Source: Neobacillus sp. DY30 (lineage in GTDB: Bacteria; Bacillota; Bacilli; Bacillales; Cytobacillaceae). From it: 64,000 bases of DNA. The stretch is taken from positions 283,001-347,000 of the forward strand of contig NZ_CP126093.1 of the NCBI RefSeq assembly GCF_030123065.1, given 5' to 3'. Positions 43,974 through 58,037 of this stretch are shown piece by piece. The number at the start of each line of letters is the position of its first letter. Positions within the stretch are counted from its first letter, which is position 1. The notes under the pieces were generated by a model. That model worked only from the letters and a program-made list of their open reading frames with translations. It ran no database searches and was not told where the DNA came from. The position numbers were made by a program, and so were the translations under genes.

Positions 43974-46900
43974 ATGACAAAAAGGACCTTCCGTAGCCGA
44001 AGTAAAAATAATAAAACCCATTTGCACCTTGAACCCGGCCAAACAGATTTTATTTTTGAAAGTGAATCTAGTAAAAGATGGAATCTGCTGATTATTTTCT
44101 TTGCTCTTCTAGCTATTCTATTCTGTCTGGTGATCTTTTTTTCTGGTTTAGGCCTTTATGCAAATCCCCAGATTCCTAAATTGGAGACAACTGAAACGGA
44201 TGAATTTTCGCACATTATTCCATCTGAGACCATGACTTCCCCTCAGGTTGCATCTTTAAATACCGATATGAATAAAAAATTTCTCCAGCAGGACGTTGCC
44301 TTTAAGGATGATGTTTTTGCATTTTATGTGAACTGGGACAGCAACAGTAAGCAATCGTTAATGGGAAATATTGACACTATCGATGTTCTAATCCCGCAGT
44401 GGTTGAGTTTAAATGCTGATCTAGAACTTGAAAGTGATATTCAACCGGATATAGTAGAGCTCGCTAAGAAGAATGATGTTAAGATTGTGCCGTTAATTCA
44501 CAACATACAGAATGGCAAGTGGAATCAGGAGACAGTTCATCAACTTTTAAATTCTCCTGAAGCAAAAGCGAAATTAATTCAAAAACTGCATGAAATGATA
44601 AAAAAGCAGGGCTTTGATGGAATCAATATCGATTTTGAGAATCTAAACAAGAATGACCGGGATTTATTAACCCTGTTTATAAAGGAACTATACACGGTAT
44701 TTCAGGCTGACGGTCTCTCTGTTTCCATTGATGTTCCGGCTGCCAGCGAGGCGTTTGATTACAAAGAGCTGGAAAAGTACGTTGATCAGTTGATTGTGAT
44801 GGCTTACGATGAGCATGTGAACAATCCAGGCACCATTGCTTCTTCATCCTGGTTTAAAAAAATTCTCGCAAAATTACCAAAGGAAAAGCTGATAGTTGCG
44901 CTTGGAAATTATGGATATGACTGGGAATGGGAAAGCCAGCAGCCTGGAGAAGTCGTTTCCTTTGATGACGTCACAAGACTGGCTGAAAAAGCCGACTTAA
45001 ACATCCAATGGGATGATATGAGCCATACTCCTTATCTTAAATATATGGACAACAACAAAGTGCATGAAATATGGTTCCTAGACAGTGCAACTTTCTACAA
45101 CCAATTGAAAATGTCTGCCGAGGCAGGAGCGCAGGGAATTGCACTTTGGAGGCTGGGATCGGAGGATCCATCTGTTTGGGATATTCTTAAAGGACATAAA
45201 ACGGAAGAATTGCTAACTGTCAAGAATGGAGGAAATATATACAGCACTGGAGAAGGGAATATCTACCGGGCAAAAGAGAGTTGGAAAGAGGGGGAACGCA
45301 GCCTTCGGTTTGATAACGCTGGCTTTATTACAAGTGAAATCTATATTACCAACCCAGTATCCTCCGAGTTTGAACGTTTAAGCCAACCGGAAGACAAAGA
45401 GATTGTCCTTACCTTTGATGACGGGCCCGATCCTAAATATACAGAACGTATTCTAGAGATCCTGAAACAATACCAGGTTAAGGCTTCGTTCTTTGTCATT
45501 GGCGATAAAGCAATACAAAATCAGGATATTGTTGAACAAATTTATCGGGATGGCCATGAGATTGGTAATCATACGTTTTCCCATCCAAAAACAATTGGAA
45601 TGTCCGATGAGGAGTTAAAGCTTGAACTCAATAGTACTCAACGCATCATTCAAGGAATTACTGGACGTACCACCTCGTTATATCGGTCTCCATATGGAGA
45701 TGAAGAGGCAAAGTATATGCCATCACATTTTCAAAAATTACTGAATGTGACCCAAATGGGGTACGTCACCGTCAATTATGATATAGATTCAAAGGACTGG
45801 AAGCTGCGTGATAGCAAAGAAATTGTCGAGAATGTTTTGAGTCAGGCATCAAGCGGCGATATTATTTTACTTCACGACGGCGGCGGAGATAGGCAGGCAA
45901 CCGTTGAGGCACTGCCTGAAATCATCGAACAGTTGCAGAATAAAGGATATAAATTTGTTACAGTCAGCGACCTAATGGATAAAGCTAAAAGTGATATCAT
46001 GCCCTCTGTCCAAGAGGTGGAGAAACCGATTATACAAAGCTATAAAGTGATGCTGTTCAATATAGCAAACTTCAAAGAGGGTATTTCCTTTTTGCTTTAC
46101 GGTGTGATGTTCATTCTAGCTCTGCGCCTTTTGCTTATAGGCAGTTTAGCTATTATACATAAGAAACATGTCAGTCATCCTGTCGGGCAGATTACACCGT
46201 TTGTAAGTGTCATTATTGCGGCCTACAATGAAGAGAAGGTCATAGGTAGAACCATCGAGTCAATCCTGAAAAGCGATTATCCTAACCTAGAAGTTATTGT
46301 AGTCGATGATGGTTCCAAAGATCAGACTTCCTTGGTTGTAAACAGTAAGTACGAAACTAATAAAAAGGTTCTTCTTTTGCAAAAGAAGAACGAGGGAAAA
46401 GCCTCTGCTATCAATCTTGGAGTTACGAAGGCAAAGGGAGATATCATTGTTGCCATTGATGCAGATACCATTATTCCTCCTGATTCGATTTCAATGCTTA
46501 TTCGGCATTTTGCTGATGAGAATATTGCCGCGGTATCTGGAAATGTGAGGGTTGGGAACAGGGAAAACCTGTTAACTGCCTGGCAGCATATTGAGTATGT
46601 GACTGGATTTAATTTGGAGAAGCGCGGCTTTGCCACTCTTAATTGTGTCCCAGTCGTCCCGGGTGCTCTAGGGGCGTGGCGCAAACAAGTGGTAAAAGAG
46701 CTAGGCTATTTTACCAATGATACTCTTGCGGAAGATACTGATATGACATTGAAAATCCTCCGCCAAGGCTATAAAGTTGTGATTGATGAACGGGCCTATG
46801 CATATACGGAGGCGCCTAGAACCATTAGAGATTTCCTAAAACAGCGATTCAGGTGGACTTTTGGAATTTTACAATGTTTTTGGAAGCATAAGAAAGCCAT

Positions 46901-47291
46901 TGGGGGAATAAAGCATAAATCACTCGGATTCATTGCCCTCCCGAATTTACTTATATTTCAATTTATTGTTCCTTTCTTTGCTCCGCTTTTAGATATATTG
47001 TTTATTTTAGGAATTCTAGCAGGTGATGTCCAAAAATCCTTATTGATTTTTACCTGTTACTTATTGGTCGATTTCCTTATTTGCTTAGTTGCTTTTAGGA
47101 TGGAGAAGTTAAGCTTTAAACCGCTCATTTCTCTGTTTTTGCAAAGAATTGTCTACCGCTACTTATTACTATGGGTAACGTGGAAATCCATTTTTGCTGC
47201 ACTAAAAGGAACCCGTGTTGGCTGGGGGAAATTAAAGCGGGCAGGAAATTTGACGGTAGAGCCACGATTGAAAGAAAAACAGATTATCTAG
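43974..47291 (+). CDS. Trifunctional GH18 / CE4 deacetylase / GT2 glycosyltransferase fusion
   Basis: 1105 residues in one frame. One helix at about 38-61. Residues 105-410 are a GH18 barrel with DGINIDFE (Asp215, Asp220, Glu222 as catalytic acid). Residues 475-670 are a CE4 polysaccharide deacetylase: TFDDGP (Asp482/483), HTFSH (His533, His537), RSPYG (Arg571), YDIDSKDW, LLHD (His634). A helix at 703-728 crosses the membrane. Residues 740-970 are a processive GT2 like PgaC/IcaA: AAYNEE, VVDDGS, DADT, EDTDM and QRFRW (957-961), followed by C-terminal helices. The GT half faces the cytoplasm and the other two the outside. The likely product is a partly deacetylated poly-GlcNAc polymer made and trimmed by one protein. 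ATG behind GGGAGG. Confidence 0.88.
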   Translation: MTKRTFRSRSKNNKTHLHLEPGQTDFIFESESSKRWNLLIIFFALLAILFCLVIFFSGLGLYANPQIPKLETTETDEFSHIIPSETMTSPQVASLNTDMNKKFLQQDVAFKDDVFAFYVNWDSNSKQSLMGNIDTIDVLIPQWLSLNADLELESDIQPDIVELAKKNDVKIVPLIHNIQNGKWNQETVHQLLNSPEAKAKLIQKLHEMIKKQGFDGINIDFENLNKNDRDLLTLFIKELYTVFQADGLSVSIDVPAASEAFDYKELEKYVDQLIVMAYDEHVNNPGTIASSSWFKKILAKLPKEKLIVALGNYGYDWEWESQQPGEVVSFDDVTRLAEKADLNIQWDDMSHTPYLKYMDNNKVHEIWFLDSATFYNQLKMSAEAGAQGIALWRLGSEDPSVWDILKGHKTEELLTVKNGGNIYSTGEGNIYRAKESWKEGERSLRFDNAGFITSEIYITNPVSSEFERLSQPEDKEIVLTFDDGPDPKYTERILEILKQYQVKASFFVIGDKAIQNQDIVEQIYRDGHEIGNHTFSHPKTIGMSDEELKLELNSTQRIIQGITGRTTSLYRSPYGDEEAKYMPSHFQKLLNVTQMGYVTVNYDIDSKDWKLRDSKEIVENVLSQASSGDIILLHDGGGDRQATVEALPEIIEQLQNKGYKFVTVSDLMDKAKSDIMPSVQEVEKPIIQSYKVMLFNIANFKEGISFLLYGVMFILALRLLLIGSLAIIHKKHVSHPVGQITPFVSVIIAAYNEEKVIGRTIESILKSDYPNLEVIVVDDGSKDQTSLVVNSKYETNKKVLLLQKKNEGKASAINLGVTKAKGDIIVAIDADTIIPPDSISMLIRHFADENIAAVSGNVRVGNRENLLTAWQHIEYVTGFNLEKRGFATLNCVPVVPGALGAWRKQVVKELGYFTNDTLAEDTDMTLKILRQGYKVVIDERAYAYTEAPRTIRDFLKQRFRWTFGILQCFWKHKKAIGGIKHKSLGFIALPNLLIFQFIVPFFAPLLDILFILGILAGDVQKSLLIFTCYLLVDFLICLVAFRMEKLSFKPLISLFLQRIVYRYLLLWVTWKSIFAALKGTRVGWGKLKRAGNLTVEPRLKEKQII

Positions 47292-47545
47292 ATTTCCAAG
47301 GCATTTATAATATCTACGGGGAAGGTGAAGGTCACCTTCCTTCTATTTTACTTAAACCCTGATGGTACTATTACTATTTTCATCTCAAATTACCTCCAAA
47401 TCCTTTTAATCCATTTGAATATACGCTACTAAACTTAAAGGGATTTTAAGAGGGAACAAATGAGTTTCTTCGAAGGATTTGAACCGGTTAATGGCGAAGT
47501 ACTTAAGCGGAGTCAATCCCTTTTTGGAATTATGAGGTGCATAAA

Positions 47546-48478
47546 TTGGAAAAAAGAACGAGTTTAAGAGTTTACATCATGACAATAGCGGGTGCGGTAT
47601 GTTGGGGGCTTATTGGTGTATTTATTACTCCATTATATAACCGCGGCTTCACGGCTTGGGACGTAGTAGCCATTCGAGGTGTTTTTACTTTTGTTATTTT
47701 GATTCTAGTTATGTCTGTATTTTATCGAGATCAGCTGCGTACTAGATTAAAAGATCATATTTTTTTCGCGTGTGCAGGAATTTTTAGTATCGCATTCTTT
47801 AATTTCTTTTATTTTGAAGTTTTTTCTCAATCGAGTTTATCTCTTGCCGTTACACTTTTATATACCGGTCCACTGTTTGTAACCATCCTGTCCCGCCTGT
47901 TTTTTAAAGAACCCCTGACAGTTCGTAAAGGCTGGGCGCTGGCTCTTGCTATTACAGGCTGTGCATTTGTTGTCGGCCTGCTGCCTCTCGGCCAAGAAGG
48001 TATACAGATGAAAACCTTGTTAATGGGGATTCTATCTGGATTTTGTTATGCATTGTACAGTATTTTCTGTAAACCTATTACGAAGCGGTATTCTGCATTG
48101 ACCATTACAACTTACACTTTTTTTTATACGAGTATATTCATGTTACTTACAAGTGACATCCTAAAGAAAACCGGTCAATTTAAATATGCAGATGTTTGGA
48201 TATCAGCAGTGTTGTTATCGTTGGTGGCAACGATTGCCGCTTTTGTTCTGTACACTACAGGTCTAAAGCATTTAGAAGCTAGTAAGGCTTCCATTTTAGC
48301 CACAATCGAACCCATAATTGCCGTACTATCGGGAGTACTTTTTCTAGGGGAACATCTGAATGGATGGCAGGTATTAGGAATCGCATTGGTTTTATATTCT
48401 GCCATTCTTGTCGCAGATAGCAGGGCAAAGGCGAAGAAACCTGTTGATACGATTATAAAAGAGGAAACGACAATATAA
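47546..48478 (+). CDS. EamA/DMT-family transporter
   Basis: About 310 residues with ten hydrophobic segments in two EamA repeats (GAVCWGLIGVFITPL near 16; GILSGFCYALYSIFCKP near 155). Family members export amino acids or other metabolites; the substrate is unknown. A TTG at 47546 has TGAGGTG 6 bases upstream; the GTG at 47537 overlaps that site. Single gene with its own terminator. Confidence 0.82.
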   Translation: MEKRTSLRVYIMTIAGAVCWGLIGVFITPLYNRGFTAWDVVAIRGVFTFVILILVMSVFYRDQLRTRLKDHIFFACAGIFSIAFFNFFYFEVFSQSSLSLAVTLLYTGPLFVTILSRLFFKEPLTVRKGWALALAITGCAFVVGLLPLGQEGIQMKTLLMGILSGFCYALYSIFCKPITKRYSALTITTYTFFYTSIFMLLTSDILKKTGQFKYADVWISAVLLSLVATIAAFVLYTTGLKHLEASKASILATIEPIIAVLSGVLFLGEHLNGWQVLGIALVLYSAILVADSRAKAKKPVDTIIKEETTI

Positions 48479-48579
48479 TACGACTAGAACAGGAAAAATG
48501 CGTATATGATGTATTAGAAAAACTAGTTATTTCCTTTTCAACTAACAATCAATTCTTTCCACATCTCCAAAATAGAGAT

Positions 48580-48617
48580 AGCCTTCCATCGTTTTCTAAA
48601 CTGAAGGGAGGCTTTTT
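48580..48617 (+). terminator. Terminator of the DMT transporter gene
   Basis: AGCCTTCC and GGGAGGCT around a TTTTCTAAACTGA-type loop, then TTTTT. Confidence 0.7.
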
Positions 48618-48725
48618 ATTATTGTCCACTTTTTTCAACTAACGGAGCTTATGGTCTCATTTTTGTTTTAACAAGGAACGAACTTTCCATTAACTCAGTA
48701 TAAATAAGGAATAGGAGTGAGATGG

Positions 48726-50384
48726 ATGGATTTTTCAAGTGAAAATCGAAACCTGATTCTAAAGGAAATGGCACAAGAGAAATATGATGTCCTTGTTATT
48801 GGAGGGGGTATAACAGGCTGTGGAATTGCATTAGATGCAGCCACGCGTGGAATCAAGACAGCTATAGTTGAAATGCAAGACTTTGCAGCGGGTACATCAA
48901 GTAGATCAACGAAATTAGTTCATGGCGGTTTGCGTTATTTGAAACAATTTGAGGTAAAAATGGTCGCGGAAGTTGGAAAAGAAAGAGCCGTTGTTTATGA
49001 AAATGGCCCACATGTGACCAGCCCGGAGTGGATGCTCCTTCCGATTCATCAAGGAGGTACCTTTGGTAAGTTCTCTACATCTTTAGGTTTATTCGTTTAT
49101 GATATTTTAGCAGGTGTTAAGAGCGGGGAGCGCCGAAAAATGTTTAGTGCTGAAGAAACACTTAAACATGAGCCTTTGCTCAAAAAGGAAGGGCTTAAAG
49201 GCGGAGGTTATTATGTGGAATATAAAACGGATGATGCACGGTTAACGATTGAGGTTATAAAAGAAGCAGTGAAGCAAGGTGCTGTTGCTGTTAATTATAC
49301 AAAAGTCGAAGAGTTTATCTATGAAAATGGTAAAGTAAAAGGTGTTAAAGTTGTTGATCAAGTAACAAAGTATTCCTATGTCATTCATGCAAATAAGATT
49401 GTCAATGCTGCTGGACCTTGGGTAGATTCATTGCGTGAAAAGGATCAATCAAGAAAAGGAAAATCACTACAGTTAACAAAGGGTATTCACTTAGTAGTTG
49501 ACCAAAGTCGTTTCCCTCTCAACCAAGCAATCTACTTTGATACACCAGATGGTCGAATGGTATTTGCAATACCTAGGGAAGGAAAAACCTATGTAGGTAC
49601 AACAGATACGGTGTATAAGGGGGATCTTATCTATCCAAGAATGACAACTGAAGACCGTCAGTATGTAATAAATGCCATTAACTATATGTTTCCTTCATTG
49701 AATATAACGGCAAAAGATATTGAATCCAGTTGGGCAGGATTACGCCCATTAATTCATGAAGATGGAAAAAGCCCATCCGAAATTTCACGTAAGGATGAAA
49801 TCTGGACATCTGATTCAGGACTTATTACGATTGCTGGCGGGAAACTTACAGGGTATCGTAAAATGGCTGAGTTAGTAGTAGATTTACTAGTAAAGAAATT
49901 TAAGGAAGAAGAAAATAGAACGTTTCCTTCATGCCTTACCAAAACATTACCGATTTCAGGCGGAGATGTTGGAGGTTCAAAGAAATTCCAAAGATTTGTA
50001 ACCGAAAAGGTCAAAAAGGGAATGGCTTATGGCCTGACAAGGAAAGAAGCCGAGAAGCTTGTAACAAGGTATGGCTCGAATATCGATAAGGTGCTTGAGT
50101 ATAGAAGTGGTTATGATGCTGAAAGTGATATACCGCTGTATGTATACTTACAAATTATCTATTCCATTAAACACGAAATGACTACAAAACCTATCGACTT
50201 TTTCTCCAGAAGAACAGGTACTCTGCTTTTCGATATTCATTGGGCAAAAGAGTGGAAGGGCAAAGTGGTTGATACAATGGCTTCTGTTTTAAGATGGGAG
50301 GCAGAACAGAAAGTGTTATATCAAAATGAGCTGGAAAAGCACTTAAACGATGCAAATACAGCGATTGATGAGGAAGCTGAGTAG
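48726..50384 (+). CDS. glpD: Aerobic glycerol-3-phosphate dehydrogenase
   Basis: FAD enzyme at the membrane that oxidises glycerol-3-phosphate to dihydroxyacetone phosphate. About 552 residues. FAD-binding motif [17 protein letters not shown] near 22, [16 protein letters not shown] near 60, and a C-terminal DAO_C domain. The ATG at 48726 has AGGAG 8 bases upstream. No GlpP-antiterminated leader is visible and glpF/glpK are not adjacent, so this copy stands alone. Confidence 0.9.
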   Translation: MDFSSENRNLILKEMAQEKYDVLVIGGGITGCGIALDAATRGIKTAIVEMQDFAAGTSSRSTKLVHGGLRYLKQFEVKMVAEVGKERAVVYENGPHVTSPEWMLLPIHQGGTFGKFSTSLGLFVYDILAGVKSGERRKMFSAEETLKHEPLLKKEGLKGGGYYVEYKTDDARLTIEVIKEAVKQGAVAVNYTKVEEFIYENGKVKGVKVVDQVTKYSYVIHANKIVNAAGPWVDSLREKDQSRKGKSLQLTKGIHLVVDQSRFPLNQAIYFDTPDGRMVFAIPREGKTYVGTTDTVYKGDLIYPRMTTEDRQYVINAINYMFPSLNITAKDIESSWAGLRPLIHEDGKSPSEISRKDEIWTSDSGLITIAGGKLTGYRKMAELVVDLLVKKFKEEENRTFPSCLTKTLPISGGDVGGSKKFQRFVTEKVKKGMAYGLTRKEAEKLVTRYGSNIDKVLEYRSGYDAESDIPLYVYLQIIYSIKHEMTTKPIDFFSRRTGTLLFDIHWAKEWKGKVVDTMASVLRWEAEQKVLYQNELEKHLNDANTAIDEEAE

Positions 50385-50436
50385 AGGGTAAGCTGAAAAT
50401 TAGTTTTTCCATTTACAGCCTATTTTGTTATGTAAA

Positions 50437-50494
50437 AACACCTCCGATAAATGTACTTGATGAATGCTACATTTTCGAAGGTGTTATACTTTTT
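50437..50494. terminator. Bidirectional terminator between glpD and the GH1 gene
   Basis: AACACCTCCGA and TCGAAGGTGTT, with an inner AAATGTA / TACATTT stem; T-rich on both strands. Confidence 0.8.
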
Positions 50495-50518
50495 AAATGG
50501 TATCTGCTTTTTTTACTA

Positions 50519-51961
<1,443 letters not shown>

Positions 51962-52020
51962 CTAAAATCCCTCCATTTTTTTGGTTACGCTTACGGCTTA
52001 CCTAAAAAAGCAAATAAAAA

Positions 52021-52101
52021 AACCTAAACCACGTAATGAAGACATAATAGTCTCATAGATAACGTGATTTAGGTTTTGCCTGCATAACCAGTAACAATCC
52101 T
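52021..52101 (-). promoter_or_regulatory. LicT-type RAT with overlapping terminator in the GH1 leader
   Basis: On the minus strand AGGATTGTTACTGGTTATGC followed by AGGCAAAACCT (52071-52101) is close to the RAT sequence bound by LicT/SacY/BglG proteins. The terminator stem AACCTAAATCACGTT / ACGTGGTTTAGGTT (52061-52075 with 52021-52035) runs into a T tract at 52020 and shares AAACCT with the RAT, so the two structures exclude each other. Confidence 0.85.
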
Positions 52102-52128
52102 AAAAGGTTGTTTTGTTTAATTGCGTCT

Positions 52129-52157
52129 ACTATAACATCATTTTTTTGATCTAGCAA
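52129..52157 (-). promoter_or_regulatory. Promoter of the divergent GH1 gene
   Basis: Minus strand TTGCTA, 17-base spacer, TATAGT, about 28 bases before the RAT. Confidence 0.6.
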
Positions 52158-52164
52158 GGATTTT

Positions 52165-52178
52165 TGTAAACGGTTATT
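52165..52178. promoter_or_regulatory. Candidate cre upstream of the divergent GH1 gene
   Basis: TGTAAACGGTTATT matches 12 of 14 cre positions, the mismatches being the final CA. It lies just upstream of the -35 of the minus-strand promoter. Confidence 0.4.
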
Positions 52179-52243
52179 TTTTAAAAATTTATATATATAT
52201 AAGAGACTTCCTGGTAATCTATAAAATTATTATTTTTTTAAAA

Positions 52244-52280
52244 AGAAAGCGTTGACACGTACCAAATACCCGTGATAAAT
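52244..52280 (+). promoter_or_regulatory. bglP promoter with a cre fused to the -35
   Basis: AGAAAGCGTTGACA (13 of 14 cre) ends in the -35 TTGACA (52252-52257); TGATAAAT around 52273-52280 serves as -10 at 17 bases. A direct repeat ACACGTA-CAAATA (52256-52270 and 52282-52296) brackets the -10 and may be a further operator. Confidence 0.65.
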
Positions 52281-52318
52281 TACACGTATCAAATAAAACT
52301 TAACAAAATTCCTTCGCA

Positions 52319-52415
52319 GGAATGTTACCTTAAGTGGGCATAACCTGATCTGATTAGAATACGACACGCTCTTTGCTATGAGTGTGTGCTGTATCTAATC
52401 AGGTCAGGTTTTTTA
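52319..52415 (+). terminator. Attenuator with RAT-like sequence in the bglP leader
   Basis: AACCTGATCTGATTAG (52342-52357) pairs with CTAATCAGGTCAGGTT (52395-52410), followed by TTTTA: a strong terminator. In front of it GGAATGTTACCTTAAGTGGGC followed by ATAACC resembles a degenerate RAT and overlaps the first arm. The match to the canonical RAT is weaker than in the divergent leader. Confidence 0.7.
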
Positions 52416-52456
52416 TTTGATAAAAATTAAATTCAGATAAAAATAAAATCAAATAA

Positions 52457-54397
<1,941 letters not shown>

Positions 54398-54405
54398 TAA
54401 CCCTG

Positions 54406-54441
54406 CAGGAGAAAGGAAAGGTTTATCTTCCTTTCTTCCTG
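54406..54441 (+). terminator. Intercistronic hairpin between bglP and the second GH1 gene
   Basis: CAGGAGAAAGGAA and TTCCTTTCTTCCTG with one bulge and a 9-base loop; no clean T tract. Probably an mRNA stabilising or partial terminator stem, as between scrA and scrB. Confidence 0.5.
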
Positions 54442-54459
54442 TTGTTTAGAGAAAGGTAG

Positions 54460-55887
<1,428 letters not shown>

Positions 55888-55895
55888 TATATAAT

Positions 55896-55928
55896 GAAGG
55901 AAAGCTCGTATGTGGCTTTCCTTCTTTT
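55896..55928 (+). terminator. Terminator after bglH
   Basis: GAAGGAAAGC and GCTTTCCTTC are perfect 10-base arms with a 9-base loop, then TTTT. Confidence 0.85.
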
Positions 55929-55994
55929 GAATTATTCCGATCACACTTCTATAAAAAAAGTATAAATACGATATTTGAACATAAAGGTGATCCA

Positions 55995-56825
55995 ATGAAA
56001 ATAGCCAAAGTATATAATAACAATGTCATCAGCGCATTTAATGAGAAAAACCAAGAGTTAGTGGTCATGGGAAGAGGTCTTGCTTTTCAAAAAAAGCCAG
56101 GAGATTTTGTTGACGAAGAAAAAATTGAAAAGACCTTTGTTTTAAAAAATAATGATCTATCAGAAAGATTCAAAACTCTTTTATATGAAGTGCCTATGGA
56201 ATACATGGAAGTGACAGAGGGTATTATCCAACTTGCCAGAAGCAGGTTAGGCAGAAAGCTTAACGACAGCATTTATGTCTCATTAACGGATCATATTCAC
56301 TTTGCTGTAGATCGGCACAACAAAGGCTACGATATAAAAAATGCTTTATTATGGGAGATCAAAAGGTTTTATAAGGATGAGTTTTCAATTGGGATGGAGG
56401 CACTCAAAATAGTTGAGGAGAAAATAGGTGTCCTCTTGCCGGAAGATGAAGCTGGTTTTATTGCTATGCACATTGTTAACTCAGGATTGAATGAGGAAAT
56501 GCCAAATGTCGCTAATATTACGAGAGTCATGCAAGATATCCTAAACATAGTAAAATACCATTATAAAATCAGCTTTGATGAGGAGTCCTTGAATTATTTC
56601 CGATTTGTGACACACTTGAAATTTTTCGCACAGAGACTATACAGTAAGAACTATATAGAAGACGATGACCCATTCCTGTATGAGTCCTTTAAGCAAAAGC
56701 ATAAAGAGGCAATAGAATGTGCAGAAAAAATCAATGATTATATCCAGAATCAATTTGACTATAGTCTCACGAATAATGAAAAATTATACTTGGCTATCCA
56801 TATACAGAGAGTGGTAAATCGTTAG
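55995..56825 (+). CDS. licT: LicT/BglG-family transcriptional antiterminator
   Basis: 276 residues. N-terminal RNA-binding domain (MKIAKVYNNNVISAFNEKN, residues 1-55), then two PRD domains with their regulatory histidines: LTDHIHFAVDRH (PRD1, about 100 and 107 plus MHI near 158) and VTHLKFFAQRL and AIHIQRV (PRD2). It binds the RAT of beta-glucoside leaders to prevent termination when substrate is present and is phosphorylated by the PTS. Two such leaders lie in the window. ATG behind AAGGTG. Own terminator follows. Confidence 0.9.
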   Translation: MKIAKVYNNNVISAFNEKNQELVVMGRGLAFQKKPGDFVDEEKIEKTFVLKNNDLSERFKTLLYEVPMEYMEVTEGIIQLARSRLGRKLNDSIYVSLTDHIHFAVDRHNKGYDIKNALLWEIKRFYKDEFSIGMEALKIVEEKIGVLLPEDEAGFIAMHIVNSGLNEEMPNVANITRVMQDILNIVKYHYKISFDEESLNYFRFVTHLKFFAQRLYSKNYIEDDDPFLYESFKQKHKEAIECAEKINDYIQNQFDYSLTNNEKLYLAIHIQRVVNR

Positions 56826-56826
56826 A

Positions 56827-56871
56827 AAAGGCCTTTCAACAGTTTTTAAGCTGGTGGAAGGCCTTTTTTAT
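56827..56871 (+). terminator. Terminator of licT
   Basis: AAAGGCCTTTC..CAG and CTG..GGAAGGCCTTT stem with a TTTTTAAG loop, then TTTT. Confidence 0.8.
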
Positions 56872-56896
56872 AAGCCTGTGTTAAGCTAATTGTTGA

Positions 56897-56930
56897 TTTT
56901 GCACCCTGTTGATTGGCGCGGAAGGTAGTG
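56897..56930. repeat. Degenerate copy of a common Bacillus intergenic repeat
   Basis: CTGTTGATTGGCGCGGAAGG recalls the widespread TGTTGATTGGAGCGGAAGG-type intergenic repeat of bacilli. Only one end is recognisable here. Confidence 0.3.
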
Positions 56931-57080
56931 CCGATAAGCCAAGTCTCCATATCCCCCTCCCTAGAACCCCAGCACGTAGTTTTTGAATATTTCGTTTCTT
57001 TTTACAGGAATTTCCGAAGAAAAATAGAATACGTGAGATATAATGTTCTATATCAATAGAACAATTGAGGAGGATATAAT

Positions 57081-58037
57081 GTGGCACGTGAACAAATGAA
57101 TCCAATAATAGAAAAAATTCTTTTAAACATTGAAAAAGTTATGATTGGAAAAAGGAACGTCGCTGAACTCAGCCTGATTGCCTTGTTAGCCGAAGGTCAT
57201 GTGCTGCTAGAAGATGTTCCTGGTGTCGGGAAAACCATGATGGTCCGTGCTCTCGCAAAATCTGTAAATGCTAACTTCCGCAGGATTCAGTTTACTCCCG
57301 ACTTACTCCCATCTGATGTAACGGGAATATCGATTTATAACCCGAAGGAAATGGAATTTCAATTCCGCCCGGGACCGTTGATGGGGAACATTATTCTCGC
57401 GGATGAAATTAACCGAACTTCACCAAAGACCCAGTCAGCACTGCTTGAGGGAATGGAAGAGGCAAGTGTTACGATAGACGGCGTTACCCATCGACTGCAA
57501 AAGCCATTCTTTGTAATGGCGACACAAAATCCAATTGAGTATGAAGGTACGTATCCGCTGCCAGAAGCACAGCTGGATCGCTTCTTGTTGAAAATGAAAA
57601 TGGGTTACCCCGAAGTGGATGAAGAGATTGAAGTTTTAAATCGAGCACAAAAAATCCCTCCAATTGAAGACCTCCATCCAGTGATTGACCTAGAGGGATT
57701 AATCGCTTTGCAGAAGGAAATCAAAGAAGTCTATGTGGACCCAACGATTAAGCGCTATATCGTTGATATTGTTAACCTTACCAGAAAATTTGCCGGAGTG
57801 TACCTTGGCGCCAGTCCAAGGGGTTCGATTGCCCTCATGAAAACGGCGCAGGCATATGCCTTTATGTATGGCCGGGACTACATCCTTCCCGACGATATTC
57901 AATACCTAGCTCCGTTCGTTCTATCACATCGGATTATTTTGAAATCAGAAGCAAAATTTGAAGGGATTTCGGCAGAAGAAATTGTCAACCGAATCATTGC
58001 TAGAATTCCTGTTCCAATTCAAAGGCTTGTGAGGTAA
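57081..58037 (+). CDS. MoxR-type AAA+ ATPase
   Basis: 318-residue chaperone-like ATPase. Walker A EDVPGVGKTMM near 44, Walker B NIILADEINR near 105, sensor 1 FVMATQNPIE near 146. GTG start with GAGGAGG 8 bases upstream. MoxR proteins mature or regulate membrane or surface complexes together with DUF58 proteins and a transglutaminase-like protein, which are the next two genes. The DUF58 ATG overlaps its stop. Confidence 0.88.
   Translation: MAREQMNPIIEKILLNIEKVMIGKRNVAELSLIALLAEGHVLLEDVPGVGKTMMVRALAKSVNANFRRIQFTPDLLPSDVTGISIYNPKEMEFQFRPGPLMGNIILADEINRTSPKTQSALLEGMEEASVTIDGVTHRLQKPFFVMATQNPIEYEGTYPLPEAQLDRFLLKMKMGYPEVDEEIEVLNRAQKIPPIEDLHPVIDLEGLIALQKEIKEVYVDPTIKRYIVDIVNLTRKFAGVYLGASPRGSIALMKTAQAYAFMYGRDYILPDDIQYLAPFVLSHRIILKSEAKFEGISAEEIVNRIIARIPVPIQRLVR

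Noticed and set aside
56881..57105. 74-codon minus-strand ORF between licT and moxR
   Set aside because: Overlaps the moxR promoter and a degenerate intergenic repeat; no ribosome site or family resemblance.
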